A stretch of DNA of 60,614 nucleotides, from the NCBI GenBank assembly GCA_001771065.1, contig MESQ01000049.1:1-60614 (forward strand), given 5' to 3'. The notes beneath the pieces are model-generated. The model was not told the DNA's origin. It ran no database searches and saw only the letters and a program-made list of their open reading frames with translations. Position numbers and translations under genes: made by a program. The DNA comes from Burkholderiales bacterium RIFOXYD12_FULL_59_19. GTDB lineage: Bacteria > Pseudomonadota > Gammaproteobacteria > Burkholderiales > Burkholderiaceae_C. Shown here piece after piece: positions 9,525-18,635 of this stretch. Each line of letters opens with the position of its first letter. Positions within the stretch are counted from its first letter, which is position 1.

Positions 9525-11180
9525 ATGGCGACGCAACAAAACAAATCTGGCTTGTTCTCAAAAGTTGCCAAATTTGTCCGCAATCCAAATGTTCATTGGG
9601 GTGACCTGGACAAGCTGGCGCCAGAGCCGCAGGGCGTGCCCGAGCCGCTGCTGGAGCAAAACCGGCAGTCGCTGAAAGACATGATTGAGCGTAAGCGTCA
9701 TGAAGACGCTGTGCGCAAGCGTGAATTTGACCAGTTAAGGCAACTGCTTCGCGAGGCGCCCCTTGGCAGGCCGGACACCTCCGCCAAGTCATCTTTTCTT
9801 GGGGGAGCGGCGTCGATTAGTTCTGATTTTGATGATCGGGCCTTGACCATCCGGAAAATTGACGAAATTGAAGTCCAGATGTCCAAGCAGTGGTGGAAAG
9901 GAAACAAGCAGCCTATGGCAGAGGCTGCTTCACCGCCTTCGCCTCCGGCGTCCGATACCGGTCCTGAAAGCTTGTTTGCGGCGACGCAGATGACCAGTCC
10001 GATGCATACGGCAGATGATGTGGCGACCCTGATTGGCCAGGAGACGACGGCCCAGCTTTGGTCCGGTTTGCGCGTTGATGCACAGTCCGCGCGTGCGGAA
10101 ATTCAGTTACCGCAAGTAGAAATCAAGGGCATGGCGCCGCCTGAAGTGTTCAAGCCGGAGATATGTGACAACTTTTCGGACCCTGACCTGGAAGAGGCAG
10201 CGGTACTTTTTGCCAACGCCGATGATGCCGGTGCCGAGACTGTTCTGTTGACGGCGTTGCGCGCACAGCCTGTATTGACCATGGTGGTACAGGCGCAAGC
10301 ACAAGCCCTGTTTGACTTTTATCGCAGTTTGGGGCAGCAGGCCAATTTTGAGCGGGAAGCCTTGCGTTATGCGCAGCAATTTGGCTGTTCCGCACCGGTT
10401 TGGTTGCCCTCAAGCATTGCGCCAAATGGGCTGCCAACGGATTTGGCGTCAGCGGTGGTTTGGCTTTGCCCGGCGCAACTTGACCTGCCCGCGCTGGCAC
10501 AACTGCCCGCCCATTTGCCCTCTGACCATGGTTTGTCATTAAATTGGTCAAGTTTGCAATCGATCACAGCATCGGCTGCGCAGGATTTGGCCACTTTGGT
10601 GACCAGCTGGAGCGAGCAGGAAGGCAGCCTGTATTTTGAACACGTTGATGTGTTGGAGCAGGTTCTGCGTCAGGCGACGCCCAGGGGCGTGCGTCAAACC
10701 GCCCCTTTCTGGTGGTCTTTGCGCATGGACTTGTTGCGCATTTTGCAGGCGCAGGATGAATTTGAAGTGGCGGCACTTGAGTATTGCCTCACCTATGAAG
10801 TGGCGCCAGATCCATGGCATCCGGCCAAATGTGCGCTGCAGGTCAACCGATCTGATGCCACCAAGCCGGTTCTGTCGCCAGCGCAGGCAGCTGCAGCCAA
10901 GCCGCAACATTTGGAACTGGCGGGTGAACTCCAGGGAGATGCCACCAATGCGTTGACCTCTTTGGATGAAGCCAAGCCACAAGCGCAAACGCTGGTCATT
11001 TCTTGCAGCAAGCTGATCCGGGTCGATTTTTCTGCTGCTGGCAGCATTTTGAACTGGGTGGCGCGGGCTCAGGCGCTGGGTTGCCAGATTGAATTCAGGG
11101 ATGTTTCCTTTTTGGTCGCCGCATTTTTTAATCTCATTGGCATCAACCAGCACGCGCAGGTGCTGACGCGAACCCATTAG
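9525..11180 (+). CDS. STAS-domain protein upstream of HslVU
   Basis: A 551-residue protein without a signal peptide. The N terminus ([18 protein letters not shown]) and a strongly charged helix (residues about 45-75, [19 protein letters not shown]) precede a low-complexity Pro/Ser stretch (about 135-150) and a helical middle resembling tetratricopeptide packing. The last about 65 residues form a STAS domain ([23 protein letters not shown] and [21 protein letters not shown]). STAS domains in anti-sigma-factor antagonists bind nucleotides or partner kinases. No conserved phospho-Ser context was confirmed. Only 16 bases separate it from hslV. The exact role is unknown. Confidence 0.75.
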   Translation: MATQQNKSGLFSKVAKFVRNPNVHWGDLDKLAPEPQGVPEPLLEQNRQSLKDMIERKRHEDAVRKREFDQLRQLLREAPLGRPDTSAKSSFLGGAASISSDFDDRALTIRKIDEIEVQMSKQWWKGNKQPMAEAASPPSPPASDTGPESLFAATQMTSPMHTADDVATLIGQETTAQLWSGLRVDAQSARAEIQLPQVEIKGMAPPEVFKPEICDNFSDPDLEEAAVLFANADDAGAETVLLTALRAQPVLTMVVQAQAQALFDFYRSLGQQANFEREALRYAQQFGCSAPVWLPSSIAPNGLPTDLASAVVWLCPAQLDLPALAQLPAHLPSDHGLSLNWSSLQSITASAAQDLATLVTSWSEQEGSLYFEHVDVLEQVLRQATPRGVRQTAPFWWSLRMDLLRILQAQDEFEVAALEYCLTYEVAPDPWHPAKCALQVNRSDATKPVLSPAQAAAAKPQHLELAGELQGDATNALTSLDEAKPQAQTLVISCSKLIRVDFSAAGSILNWVARAQALGCQIEFRDVSFLVAAFFNLIGINQHAQVLTRTH

Positions 11181-11196
11181 GCAAAAGAGGAATCTT

Positions 11197-11742
11197 ATGG
11201 AGCAATTTCACGGCACCACCATCATCAGTGTGCGCCGCAACACCCCCCAGGGTGTGCAGGTCGCCATTGGCGGGGATGGCCAGGTGACGCTGGGCAACAT
11301 CGTTGTCAAGGGCACGGCGCGCAAGGTGCGCAAGCTCTACCACGGCAAAGTGCTGGCCGGTTTTGCCGGCGCCACGGCCGATGCCTTTACGCTGTTTGAA
11401 CGTTTTGAGGCCAAACTCGAAAAACACCAGGGTCATCTTGTGCGCGCCGCCATCGAGCTCACCAAGGACTGGCGCACCGACCGTGTGTTGCGCCGTCTGG
11501 AGGCCATGCTGGCGGTGGCAGACCTGGAGGCCTCTTTGATCATTACCGGCAACGGCGACGTGTTGGAGCCCGAAAACGGCATTGTGGCCATTGGCTCCGG
11601 CGGTGCCTATGCCCAAGCGGCGGCCATCGCCCTGCTCAACCACACCGACTTGTCGGCCACCGACATGGTTAAAAAATCGCTTGAAATTGCCGGTGAGATT
11701 TGTATCTACACCAACATGAACCACACGATAGAAAGTCTTTAA
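11197..11742 (+). CDS. hslV: HslV (ClpQ) protease subunit
   Basis: Proteolytic subunit of the HslUV (ClpYQ) two-ring protease, a relative of the proteasome beta subunit, which degrades misfolded or regulatory proteins in the cytosol. After removal of MEQFHG, Thr7 becomes the N-terminal nucleophile ([10 protein letters not shown]). Length 181 residues, standard. [20 protein letters not shown] text near residues 125-140 ([18 protein letters not shown]) is the family core. Preceded by an AAGAGGAA Shine-Dalgarno. Unlike E. coli, 158 bases with two hairpin repeats separate it from hslU. Confidence 0.97.
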   Translation: MEQFHGTTIISVRRNTPQGVQVAIGGDGQVTLGNIVVKGTARKVRKLYHGKVLAGFAGATADAFTLFERFEAKLEKHQGHLVRAAIELTKDWRTDRVLRRLEAMLAVADLEASLIITGNGDVLEPENGIVAIGSGGAYAQAAAIALLNHTDLSATDMVKKSLEIAGEICIYTNMNHTIESL

Positions 11743-11750
11743 TACCATGT

Positions 11751-11790
11751 GGGTCAGATCAATAATTGCATAGCAATTTTGCTCTGACCC
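11751..11790. repeat. Intergenic hairpin, GGGTCAGA type
   Basis: A 40-nt imperfect palindrome between hslV and hslU: GGGTCAGA arm, an inner AATTGC/GCAATT pair around ATA, and the closing arm TCTGACCC. It belongs to the repeat family also seen at 11827, 13247 and 60219-60377. It lies 8 bases after the hslV stop and could attenuate or protect the transcript 3' end. There is no U-tract. Confidence 0.75.
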
Positions 11791-11826
11791 CTTCATTTTG
11801 TCGGATGCTCTGTTGGCTGCCTTGCG

Positions 11827-11864
11827 GGACAGACCAAGATTTGCGCAGCGAATTTGCTCTGTCC
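11827..11864. repeat. Intergenic hairpin, GGACAGA type
   Basis: A 38-nt palindrome with arms GGACAGA and TCTGTCC and a loop region ATTTGCG-CAG-CGAATTTG. Compared with the neighbour at 11751 the arms carry compensating changes, so pairing is kept. A spurious short minus-strand frame (MRTEQI...) arises from it and recurs on the plus strand at 60294. Confidence 0.75.
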
Positions 11865-11900
11865 TCAACTGACTAGGTTTCTGTCCTCAACTGATTAAAT

Positions 11901-13232
11901 ATGTCTACTCTCACCCCTCAAGAAATCGTCGCCGAGCTCGACAAACACATTGTTGGCCAGCAGCAGGCCAAACGTGCGGTGGCGATCGCCCTGCGCAATC
12001 GCTGGCGCCGCCAGCAGGTTGGCCCTGAGCTGCGCAGCGAGATCACACCTAAGAATATTTTGATGATTGGCCCCACGGGCGTCGGCAAAACCGAAATCGC
12101 ACGCCGTCTGGCACGCCTGGCCGATGCCCCGTTCATCAAGGTCGAGGCCACCAAGTTCACTGAAGTGGGCTACGTGGGCAAAGACGTCGACGCCATCATT
12201 CGTGATCTGGCCGATATTGCGGTCAAGCAAACGCGCCAGGTCGAGACCAAAAAAGTGCGCGAGCGTGCTGCCGACGCCGCTGAAGAGCGCGTGCTCGACA
12301 TTCTGATTCCGATGCCACGTCAGGAGTTTGGTGTGGTGGCTGCCGTCGAACCCGAGAGCACGGCGCGCCAGACCTTTCGTAAAAAGCTGCGCGAGGGCCA
12401 GCTCAATGACCGCGACATTGAGCTGGATGTGGCACAAAACACGCCCCAGCTTGAGATCATGGGCCCGGCCGGTATGGAGGAAATGACCGAGCAATTGCGC
12501 GGCATGTTTGGTCAGCTTAACCAGAACAAGGTGCACAAGCGCAAGCTCAAGATTGCCGAAGCCCTCAAGCTGCTGGCGGAAGAAGAGGCCGCCAAACTGG
12601 TCAACGAAGACGAGATCAAAACTCAGGCTCTGCACATGCTGGAGCAAAACGGCATTGTTTTTATTGATGAAATTGACAAGGTCACGTCGCGCGCGGAAGG
12701 CAGTGGTGCCGAGGTTTCGCGTCAGGGCGTGCAGCGCGACCTGTTACCGCTGGTCGAAGGCACCACCGTGTCCACCAAGTACGGCATGGTCAAGACGGAC
12801 CATATTTTGTTTATCGCCTCGGGTGCGTTCCATTTGAGCAAACCCAGTGACCTGATTCCCGAGCTGCAGGGGCGGTTTCCGATTCGGGTTGAGTTGCAGT
12901 CGCTCTCGGTCGCAGATTTTGTGGCGATCCTGACGCAAACCACGGCCTCGCTGGTCAAGCAATACCAGGCGCTGCTGGCCACCGAGCAGGTGACGGTTGA
13001 ATTTTCGGAGGCCGGCATTCAACGGCTGGCGCAGATTGCCTTTGATGTCAACGAACGTACCGAAAACATTGGCGCGCGCCGCCTGTCCACTGTGATGGAG
13101 CGCCTGCTCGACGAAGTCAGTTTCAATGCAGCTAACCTCAGCGGACAGATCGTGCAGGTCGATGCCGACTACGTTGATTCACGCCTGGGCGAACTCAGTC
13201 AGAACGAAGATTTGAGCAGGTATATCCTCTAA
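11901..13232 (+). CDS. hslU: HslU (ClpY) ATPase subunit
   Basis: AAA+ unfoldase that feeds substrates to HslV. The 443-residue protein has the N-terminal [29 protein letters not shown], Walker A GPTGVGKT (residues 57-64), the HslU-specific I domain (about residues 110-240, with helical, charged sequence), Walker [11 protein letters not shown] and sensor/arginine regions ([13 protein letters not shown]) and the C-terminal LSRYIL tail that docks into HslV. The length matches E. coli HslU (443). ATG at 11901 follows the two hairpin repeats, without a strong Shine-Dalgarno. Confidence 0.97.
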   Translation: MSTLTPQEIVAELDKHIVGQQQAKRAVAIALRNRWRRQQVGPELRSEITPKNILMIGPTGVGKTEIARRLARLADAPFIKVEATKFTEVGYVGKDVDAIIRDLADIAVKQTRQVETKKVRERAADAAEERVLDILIPMPRQEFGVVAAVEPESTARQTFRKKLREGQLNDRDIELDVAQNTPQLEIMGPAGMEEMTEQLRGMFGQLNQNKVHKRKLKIAEALKLLAEEEAAKLVNEDEIKTQALHMLEQNGIVFIDEIDKVTSRAEGSGAEVSRQGVQRDLLPLVEGTTVSTKYGMVKTDHILFIASGAFHLSKPSDLIPELQGRFPIRVELQSLSVADFVAILTQTTASLVKQYQALLATEQVTVEFSEAGIQRLAQIAFDVNERTENIGARRLSTVMERLLDEVSFNAANLSGQIVQVDADYVDSRLGELSQNEDLSRYIL

Positions 13233-13240
13233 ACCTGAGA

Positions 13241-13410
13241 CCTTGCGGGTCAGACCACTCGCGAAGCGACGTGCTCTGACCCCAACACTTTGTCGGATGT
13301 CCTGCCTTGCGGGTCAGACCACTCGCGAAGCGACGTGCTCTGACCCCAACACTGTGTCGGATGTCCTGTCTTGCGGGTCAGACCACTCGCAACGCGACGT
13401 GCTCTGACAC
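13241..13410. repeat. Three tandem 64-bp repeats, each with a hairpin
   Basis: Three copies in a row with a 64-bp period (hairpins at 13247-13283, 13311-13347 and 13375-13410). Each reads CCTTGCGGGTCAGACC, ACTCGCGAAGCGACGTG, CTCTGACCCC, then a spacer with TTTGTCGGATGTCCTG. The third copy is degenerate at its end. The unit is related to the spacer and hairpins between hslV and hslU. It lies between hslU and mraZ and could terminate or insulate transcription of the two operons. Confidence 0.85.
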
Positions 13411-13577
13411 CAACTGATTAGATGGTTTCCTCATACATCACATTCACTTAGGTTGCTAAGTGCTTCATTTAGAACGATTTTTAACCTGAATCTGGTTTTT
13501 GAGTCGCTTCTAAGTCTTTGATTTCATTGTAAAAATTTATTGCAAAGTGGTTTGCGTGGATGGTTTTTGCTGCTACA

Positions 13578-13610
13578 GTGCAAAAAAGTGCAATTTAGTG
13601 GTGAATTGTG
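13578..13610 (+). promoter_or_regulatory. Candidate MraZ operator: four GTG words at 10-bp spacing
   Basis: Four GTG triplets end exactly at 13580, 13590, 13600 and 13610 (contexts ACAGTG, AAAGTG, TTAGTG, ATTGTG), 52 bases before the mraZ start. MraZ is known to bind short direct repeats at 10-bp spacing upstream of its own gene (TGGG repeats in E. coli, GTG-containing boxes in Mollicutes). The match to this architecture is by phasing; the word itself is inferred. The 13411-13660 region is otherwise AT-rich and probably holds the dcw promoter, which I could not place with confidence. Confidence 0.6.
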
Positions 13611-13661
13611 CTTTTGCACCACCATTTCCCAGTTCATTTTAAAAATTAAAGGTTAGTTATC

Positions 13662-14090
13662 GTGTTCCAAGGGGCTTCCTCATTGAGTCTGGATGCTAAG
13701 GGTCGGCTGTCTGTGCCAACCCGGCATCGTGACGTCTTGAGTGCCCTGGCCGCTGGCCAGCTCACCATCACCAAACACCCGCACGGCTGCCTGATGATCT
13801 TCCCGCGCCCAGAATGGGAAAAATTCCGCGATCGTATTGCCGCTTTGCCCATGTCGGCGCAATGGTGGAAGCGGATATTTTTGGGTAATGCCATGGACGT
13901 CGAGATTGACGCTACCGGCCGTGTGCTGATTTCGCCCGAATTGCGTGCGGCTGCGGGTATTGCCAAGGAATCGGTGTTACTGGGCATGGGCAACTTTTTT
14001 GAGTTGTGGGACAAAGCCACCTACGACGCCCAGGAAGCCCAGGCCATGCAAGGTGATATGCCTGATGTCTTCAAAGACTTCTCTTTCTGA
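13662..14090 (+). CDS. mraZ: MraZ transcription regulator
   Basis: First gene of the dcw cluster. The 142-residue protein has two SpoVT/AbrB-like swapped-hairpin DNA-binding repeats, visible as [18 protein letters not shown] (N-terminal) and [19 protein letters not shown] (C-terminal). It forms a ring that binds the direct-repeat operator upstream and represses the cluster. The start is a GTG at 13662 preceded by AAAGG; the family N terminus [15 protein letters not shown] supports it. It sits 6 bases upstream of rsmH. Confidence 0.96.
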   Translation: MFQGASSLSLDAKGRLSVPTRHRDVLSALAAGQLTITKHPHGCLMIFPRPEWEKFRDRIAALPMSAQWWKRIFLGNAMDVEIDATGRVLISPELRAAAGIAKESVLLGMGNFFELWDKATYDAQEAQAMQGDMPDVFKDFSF

Positions 14091-14096
14091 AGGCCC

Positions 14097-15074
14097 GTGG
14101 TGGAAACTACATGGACCCATACCACCGTCTTATTGAGTGAAGCAGTCGACGCTTTGCTGGGGGCGACTGACGCTGCGGGTGACGCGGCCGAGGCGCAGCC
14201 CACCCCTCAGGCGTCGGTGTTTGTCGATGCCACGTTTGGGCGCGGCGGTCACAGCCGCCTGATTCTGTCCCGGTTGCCAGCCGACGCCCGCCTGATTGCC
14301 TTTGACAAGGACCTGGACGCGCTGGCAGAAGCCGCCACCATCACTGATCCCCGTTTTTCCATTCGCCACCAGGGCTTTAGCCATTTGGGTGAGTTGCCGC
14401 CTGCCAGTGTGGCCGGGGTGCTGCTTGACCTGGGCATCAGTTCACCCCAAGTGGACAACCCGGCGCGCGGATTCAGTTTCAGGGGCGAAGGTCCGCTGGA
14501 CATGCGCATGGACACCACGCGGGGTCAAAGCGTGGCCGAGTGGCTGGCCCATGCCGAGCTTGATGAAATTCTGGAGGTGATCCGTGATTTTGGTGAAGAA
14601 CGGTTTGCTGGCGCCATTGCAAAGGCCATTGTTGCGCGCCGGCAGGCACGAGGTCCTATTTCAACCACCACTGAATTGGCCCAGCTCGTGGCTGACGCGG
14701 TCAAAACCCGCGAGCCGGGCAAGGACCCGGCAACGCGCACATTTCAGGCTTTTCGGATTTTTATCAATGCCGAGCTTGAAGAGCTGCAGCAGGCCTTAGC
14801 GGCCACGCTCAGGGTGCTGCAGCCTGGTGGGCGGCTGGTAGTGATCAGTTTTCATTCGCTTGAAGACCGCATCGTCAAACAGTTCCTGACCAAGCATTCG
14901 CGCGAGGTGTTTGACCGCCGGGCACCGTTTGCGGCCCCTCAGGTGATGCAATTCAAGGTGCTGGCGCGTGTCAAGCCCGGGGCCGCCGAGGTGGCCGCCA
15001 ACCCGCGTTCGCGCAGTGCCATCATGCGGGTGGCCGCGCGTATGGGTCCGGTCACCGCGGAGCAGCGCCCATGA
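14097..15074 (+). CDS. rsmH: 16S rRNA m4C1402 methyltransferase RsmH (MraW)
   Basis: N4-methylates C1402 in the ribosomal P site using SAM. The 325-residue protein has [13 protein letters not shown], motif [17 protein letters not shown] (about residues 42-57), [21 protein letters not shown] and the C-terminal [17 protein letters not shown] block. GTG start at 14097, with a second GTG directly after it. The last codons overlap ftsL by 4 bases. A short insert (about residues 22-38, Ala/Thr-rich) precedes motif I. Confidence 0.96.
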   Translation: MVETTWTHTTVLLSEAVDALLGATDAAGDAAEAQPTPQASVFVDATFGRGGHSRLILSRLPADARLIAFDKDLDALAEAATITDPRFSIRHQGFSHLGELPPASVAGVLLDLGISSPQVDNPARGFSFRGEGPLDMRMDTTRGQSVAEWLAHAELDEILEVIRDFGEERFAGAIAKAIVARRQARGPISTTTELAQLVADAVKTREPGKDPATRTFQAFRIFINAELEELQQALAATLRVLQPGGRLVVISFHSLEDRIVKQFLTKHSREVFDRRAPFAAPQVMQFKVLARVKPGAAEVAANPRSRSAIMRVAARMGPVTAEQRP

Positions 15075-15388
15075 TGCGGCTTAATCTGGTGCTGCTGCTG
15101 GGTGTGTTGCTCAGCGCCCTGTACCTGGTCAACGTCCAGTATGAGTCGCGCCGGGTCTACTCCGAGCTTGATCGGGCGAAGTCGCAAGCACTCAAGCTGG
15201 CTGCAGAAAACGAGCGTTTGCAGGTCGAAAAGCGGGCCCAGGCGACCTCGGCCCGGATTGAAAGCCTGGCCAGCTCGAAACTGCAAATGCGTTCAGCAAC
15301 GCCGGCGGTGACCACTTATGTCAGTTACGCCAGCGGTGCCTCCGCGCCAGGTCTCCCAATCAGCGCGGCCGGGGAGCGCCAGCCATGA
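15071..15388 (+). CDS. ftsL: Cell division protein FtsL
   Basis: A small bitopic divisome protein that forms the FtsQLB complex and helps activate FtsWI. The 105-residue sequence has a short cytoplasmic tip, a membrane helix ([16 protein letters not shown], residues about 5-20) and a periplasmic coiled coil ([24 protein letters not shown], in shorter pieces, residues about 28-70). The tail is Ala/Ser-rich. Overlaps rsmH and ftsI by 4 bases each, typical of the cluster. Confidence 0.92.
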   Translation: MMRLNLVLLLGVLLSALYLVNVQYESRRVYSELDRAKSQALKLAAENERLQVEKRAQATSARIESLASSKLQMRSATPAVTTYVSYASGASAPGLPISAAGERQP

Positions 15389-17118
15389 GCCGCAGCATTG
15401 CCTACACCTGCAGCCCCTTGCTGGCCAGTCCAACGCCCGTTTGGCGCAGCAAGTTCATTGTGGCCGCCATTGCCCTGGCTTTTGCCGGGCTGGTGGTGCG
15501 GGCGGTCTATATCCAGGTGATCGAAAATGACTTTTTTCAACGGCAGGGTGAAGTGCGTTTTGCTCGCACGCTGGCGCTGCCTGCCAGCCGTGGCCGCATA
15601 CTGGATCGTAATGGCATTGTGCTGGCGTCCAGCATTCCGGTGCCCAGCATCTGGGCCATTCCGGAAGATGTGCCGCGCGAGGCCGATGGGCTGAAAAAAT
15701 TGGCTAAATTGCTCGACATGCCGCTGGCCGAGCTCAATAAAAAACTTGAAGACGAAGACAAGACCTTTGTCTGGCTCAAGCGCCAGGTGGATGAGTCGGT
15801 CGGCAACGAGATCGCGGCGCTGGGTTTAGGCGGCATTTACCAACGCAAGGAATACAAACGCCAGTACCCCGAAGGCGAAGCTGCTGCCCACGTGGTGGGC
15901 TTTACTAACGTGGAAGACCAGGGCCAGGAAGGCATGGAGCTGACGTTCAACAAGGAGCTTGGCGGACGCAACGGCTCGCGGCGCGTGATCAAGGACCGCA
16001 TGGGTCGGGTGGTGGAAGATCTGCGTGAGCAAATTGCACCGGTGGACGGCCGCGACCTGCAGCTCAGCATCGACAGCAAGGTGCAGTTCTTTGCCTTTCA
16101 GACGCTCAAGGAGGCGGTGCAGTTGCACAAGGCCAAGGCCGGCAGTGTGGTGGTGCTGGATGTGCACACGGGTGAGGTGCTGGCGCTGGCCAACTACCCC
16201 AGTTTTGTGCCCGACAAACGCCGCAACCTGAGCGGTGCGCAGCTGCGCAACCGGGCCCTGACCGACACCTTCGAGCCGGGTTCCACGATGAAGCCTTTTG
16301 TCATCGCCACGGCGCTGAACCAGGGTATGGTGACACCCGAAACAAAAATCCAAACCGCCCCGGGGCGTTTGACCATTGGCAGCGCCACCATCAGTGATTC
16401 GCACGCCCATGGCATCCTGAGCGTGAACGAAGTGATCCAGAAGTCGAGCAATATCGGCACCGCCAAGATCGCTTTGCAAATGCAACCCCGCAAGATGTGG
16501 GAGATGTACAGTCAGGTGGGTTTTGGGCACAAGCCCGAACTGCCTTTTCCGGGTGCCGTGAGCGGCCGACTGCGGCCCTACAAGAGCTGGCGCCCGATCG
16601 AGCAGGCCACCATGAGCTACGGGTATGGGGTGTCAGTGAGCCTGTTTCAGCTGGCCCATGCCTACACCATTTTTGGTCGTGACGGTGACCTGGTGCCGGT
16701 GACCATGTTCAAGATGAGCGAGCCTGCCATGGGCGTGCCTGTGATCGAGGCCCGTCATGCCCGCGATGTACGCCACATGTTGCATCTGGTGACGGGTCCG
16801 GGCGGCACGGCCCAAAAAGCACAGGCCATGGGCTACTCGGTCGGAGGCAAAACCGGGACCGCACACAAGGTCGAGGGCAAGGGTTACGCCGACAAAAAAT
16901 ACCGTGGCGTTTTTGCTGGTCTGGCGCCCATCGACGCGCCCCGTATTGCCGTGGCGGTGATGATTGACGAGCCCAGCAATGGCAAGTACTTCGGTGGTGA
17001 CACCGCAGCCCCGGTGTTCAGTCAGACGGTGCAGCAAACCCTGCGTGTGCTGGGTGTTGCACCAGATATGTCGGTGAAGCCGCAGGTGATCACCGACGCC
17101 GTGGAAGAAAGCTTCTGA
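15385..17118 (+). CDS. ftsI: Peptidoglycan transpeptidase FtsI (PBP3)
   Basis: Septal class B penicillin-binding protein that cross-links new peptidoglycan with FtsW. The 577-residue protein has an N-terminal membrane anchor (FIVAAIALAFAGLVVRAVYI, residues about 28-47), the pedestal domain (RGRILDRNGIVLASS) and the transpeptidase with S300-x2-K303 (GSTMKPF), the SSN motif (KSSNIGTAK) and KTGT (VGGKTGTAHK). Length is normal. It overlaps ftsL by 4 bases, and its last base is the first base of the murE ATG. Confidence 0.96.
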   Translation: MSRSIAYTCSPLLASPTPVWRSKFIVAAIALAFAGLVVRAVYIQVIENDFFQRQGEVRFARTLALPASRGRILDRNGIVLASSIPVPSIWAIPEDVPREADGLKKLAKLLDMPLAELNKKLEDEDKTFVWLKRQVDESVGNEIAALGLGGIYQRKEYKRQYPEGEAAAHVVGFTNVEDQGQEGMELTFNKELGGRNGSRRVIKDRMGRVVEDLREQIAPVDGRDLQLSIDSKVQFFAFQTLKEAVQLHKAKAGSVVVLDVHTGEVLALANYPSFVPDKRRNLSGAQLRNRALTDTFEPGSTMKPFVIATALNQGMVTPETKIQTAPGRLTIGSATISDSHAHGILSVNEVIQKSSNIGTAKIALQMQPRKMWEMYSQVGFGHKPELPFPGAVSGRLRPYKSWRPIEQATMSYGYGVSVSLFQLAHAYTIFGRDGDLVPVTMFKMSEPAMGVPVIEARHARDVRHMLHLVTGPGGTAQKAQAMGYSVGGKTGTAHKVEGKGYADKKYRGVFAGLAPIDAPRIAVAVMIDEPSNGKYFGGDTAAPVFSQTVQQTLRVLGVAPDMSVKPQVITDAVEESF

Positions 17119-18635
17119 TGCTGCGGCAACTGTGCAAGCCCCAAGACGCCGCCGCCTGGTTGCGCGCGCGTGTCACTGGCGCGCTGCGCACCGACAGCCG
17201 CCAGGTCCATCCGGGCGACGGTTTTCTGGCCTGGCCCGGTGCTGCAGTTGATGCCCGCGCCCATGTGGCCGCTGCCCTGGCGGCGGGTGCCGGGGCCTGT
17301 TTGGTGGAACAGGACGGCGTGTCTGCCTTTGCCTTCAGCGACCCGCGTGTCGCCACCTACCCGGGCTTGAAAGCTGCCAGCGGCCTGGTAGCAGATGTCT
17401 GGTTTGGGGCCCCGAGCCAAGCTCTGGCGGTGCTGGCCGTGACCGGCACCAACGGCAAGACCTCAAGCACCTGGTGGCTGGCGCAAGCCTTATCCAACTT
17501 GGCGTCAGCCGCTCCCATTCCCTGCGCTGTGGTGGGAACCCTGGGCGTGGGTGTGCCGCCCGATCTGGTGAGCACGGGCCTCACCACCCCCGACCCGGTT
17601 GCGCTGCAGGCGGCATTTGCCGAATTCGTCAGACAAGGCCTGCAAGCCTGTGCCATCGAGGCCTCGTCGATCGGAATTGAAGAGCAACGGCTGGCGGGCA
17701 CCCGGATTCATACGGCGGTGCTGACCAATGTGACGCAGGACCATCTGGATTACCACGGGGACATGGCCAGTTATTGGCGAGCCAAGGCCAGCCTGTTTGC
17801 CTGGCCGCAGTTGCGCGCGGCCGTCATCAATGTCGATGACCCTTGTGGTGCGGAACTGGCCGTGCGCTTGGTGGGCCAGCCGTTGGACCTGTGGACGCTG
17901 TCGATCACCCCCGGTGTCGCCAATCGGGCCCGGTTGCAAGCGCAGGACATTCGTTATGAAGTCCAGGGCGTGGCGTTTACCGTGGTCGAGGGGCTGCAAC
18001 AGCTGCCGCTGACGACGCAGCTCATTGGCGCTTTTAATGTGAGCAATGTGCTCGGTGTGATTGCTGCCATGCGCACCCTGGGTGTTGCCCTGGCCGACGC
18101 GGTGCAAGCCTGTGCGCATTTGACGCCGGTGCCCGGGCGCATGGAATGTGTCAGCGTTCCCGGCCAGCCTTTGGTGGCGGTCGATTACGCCCACACGCCC
18201 GACGCACTGGTGAAAGCGCTGGACGCCCTGCGGCCCCAGGCCCGGGCGCGCGGTGGCCGTTTGTGGTGCGTATTTGGCTGTGGCGGTAACCGCGACAACG
18301 CCAAGCGTCCACTGATGGGCGCCGTGGCGGCTGCCCATGCCGACCGCGTGGTGGTCACCAGTGACAACCCGCGTGATGAGGCCATGGACGCCATCATCAG
18401 TCAGATCCTGCTGGGCCTGACCGGGCTGGCTGGGGTCCAGGTGGAGCCGGACCGGGCCCGCGCCATTGCCCAAACCCTGGCGCAGGCCAGCCCGGCTGAC
18501 GTGGTGTTGCTGGCCGGCAAGGGCCATGAGGACTACCAGGAAATTGCGGGTGAGCGACTGCCTTTCTCTGACATCAAACAGGTCAAGCAGGTGTTGGCCC
18601 GGCTTGGACAAGTGCTTCAGGAGTCAAGCGTATGA
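17118..18635 (+). CDS. murE: UDP-MurNAc-L-Ala-D-Glu:meso-DAP ligase MurE
   Basis: Adds meso-diaminopimelate to the peptidoglycan precursor in the cytosol. The 505-residue Mur ligase has the ATP loop AVTGTNGKTSSTWWL (about residues 108-122), NVTQDHLDYHG and the DNPR motif (VVVTSDNPRDEAM) that selects meso-DAP rather than lysine, and the C-terminal GKGHEDYQ. This agrees with the dapF gene upstream in the window. Start ATG at 17118 immediately at the ftsI stop; overlaps murF by 4 bases. Confidence 0.96.
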   Translation: MLRQLCKPQDAAAWLRARVTGALRTDSRQVHPGDGFLAWPGAAVDARAHVAAALAAGAGACLVEQDGVSAFAFSDPRVATYPGLKAASGLVADVWFGAPSQALAVLAVTGTNGKTSSTWWLAQALSNLASAAPIPCAVVGTLGVGVPPDLVSTGLTTPDPVALQAAFAEFVRQGLQACAIEASSIGIEEQRLAGTRIHTAVLTNVTQDHLDYHGDMASYWRAKASLFAWPQLRAAVINVDDPCGAELAVRLVGQPLDLWTLSITPGVANRARLQAQDIRYEVQGVAFTVVEGLQQLPLTTQLIGAFNVSNVLGVIAAMRTLGVALADAVQACAHLTPVPGRMECVSVPGQPLVAVDYAHTPDALVKALDALRPQARARGGRLWCVFGCGGNRDNAKRPLMGAVAAAHADRVVVTSDNPRDEAMDAIISQILLGLTGLAGVQVEPDRARAIAQTLAQASPADVVLLAGKGHEDYQEIAGERLPFSDIKQVKQVLARLGQVLQESSV

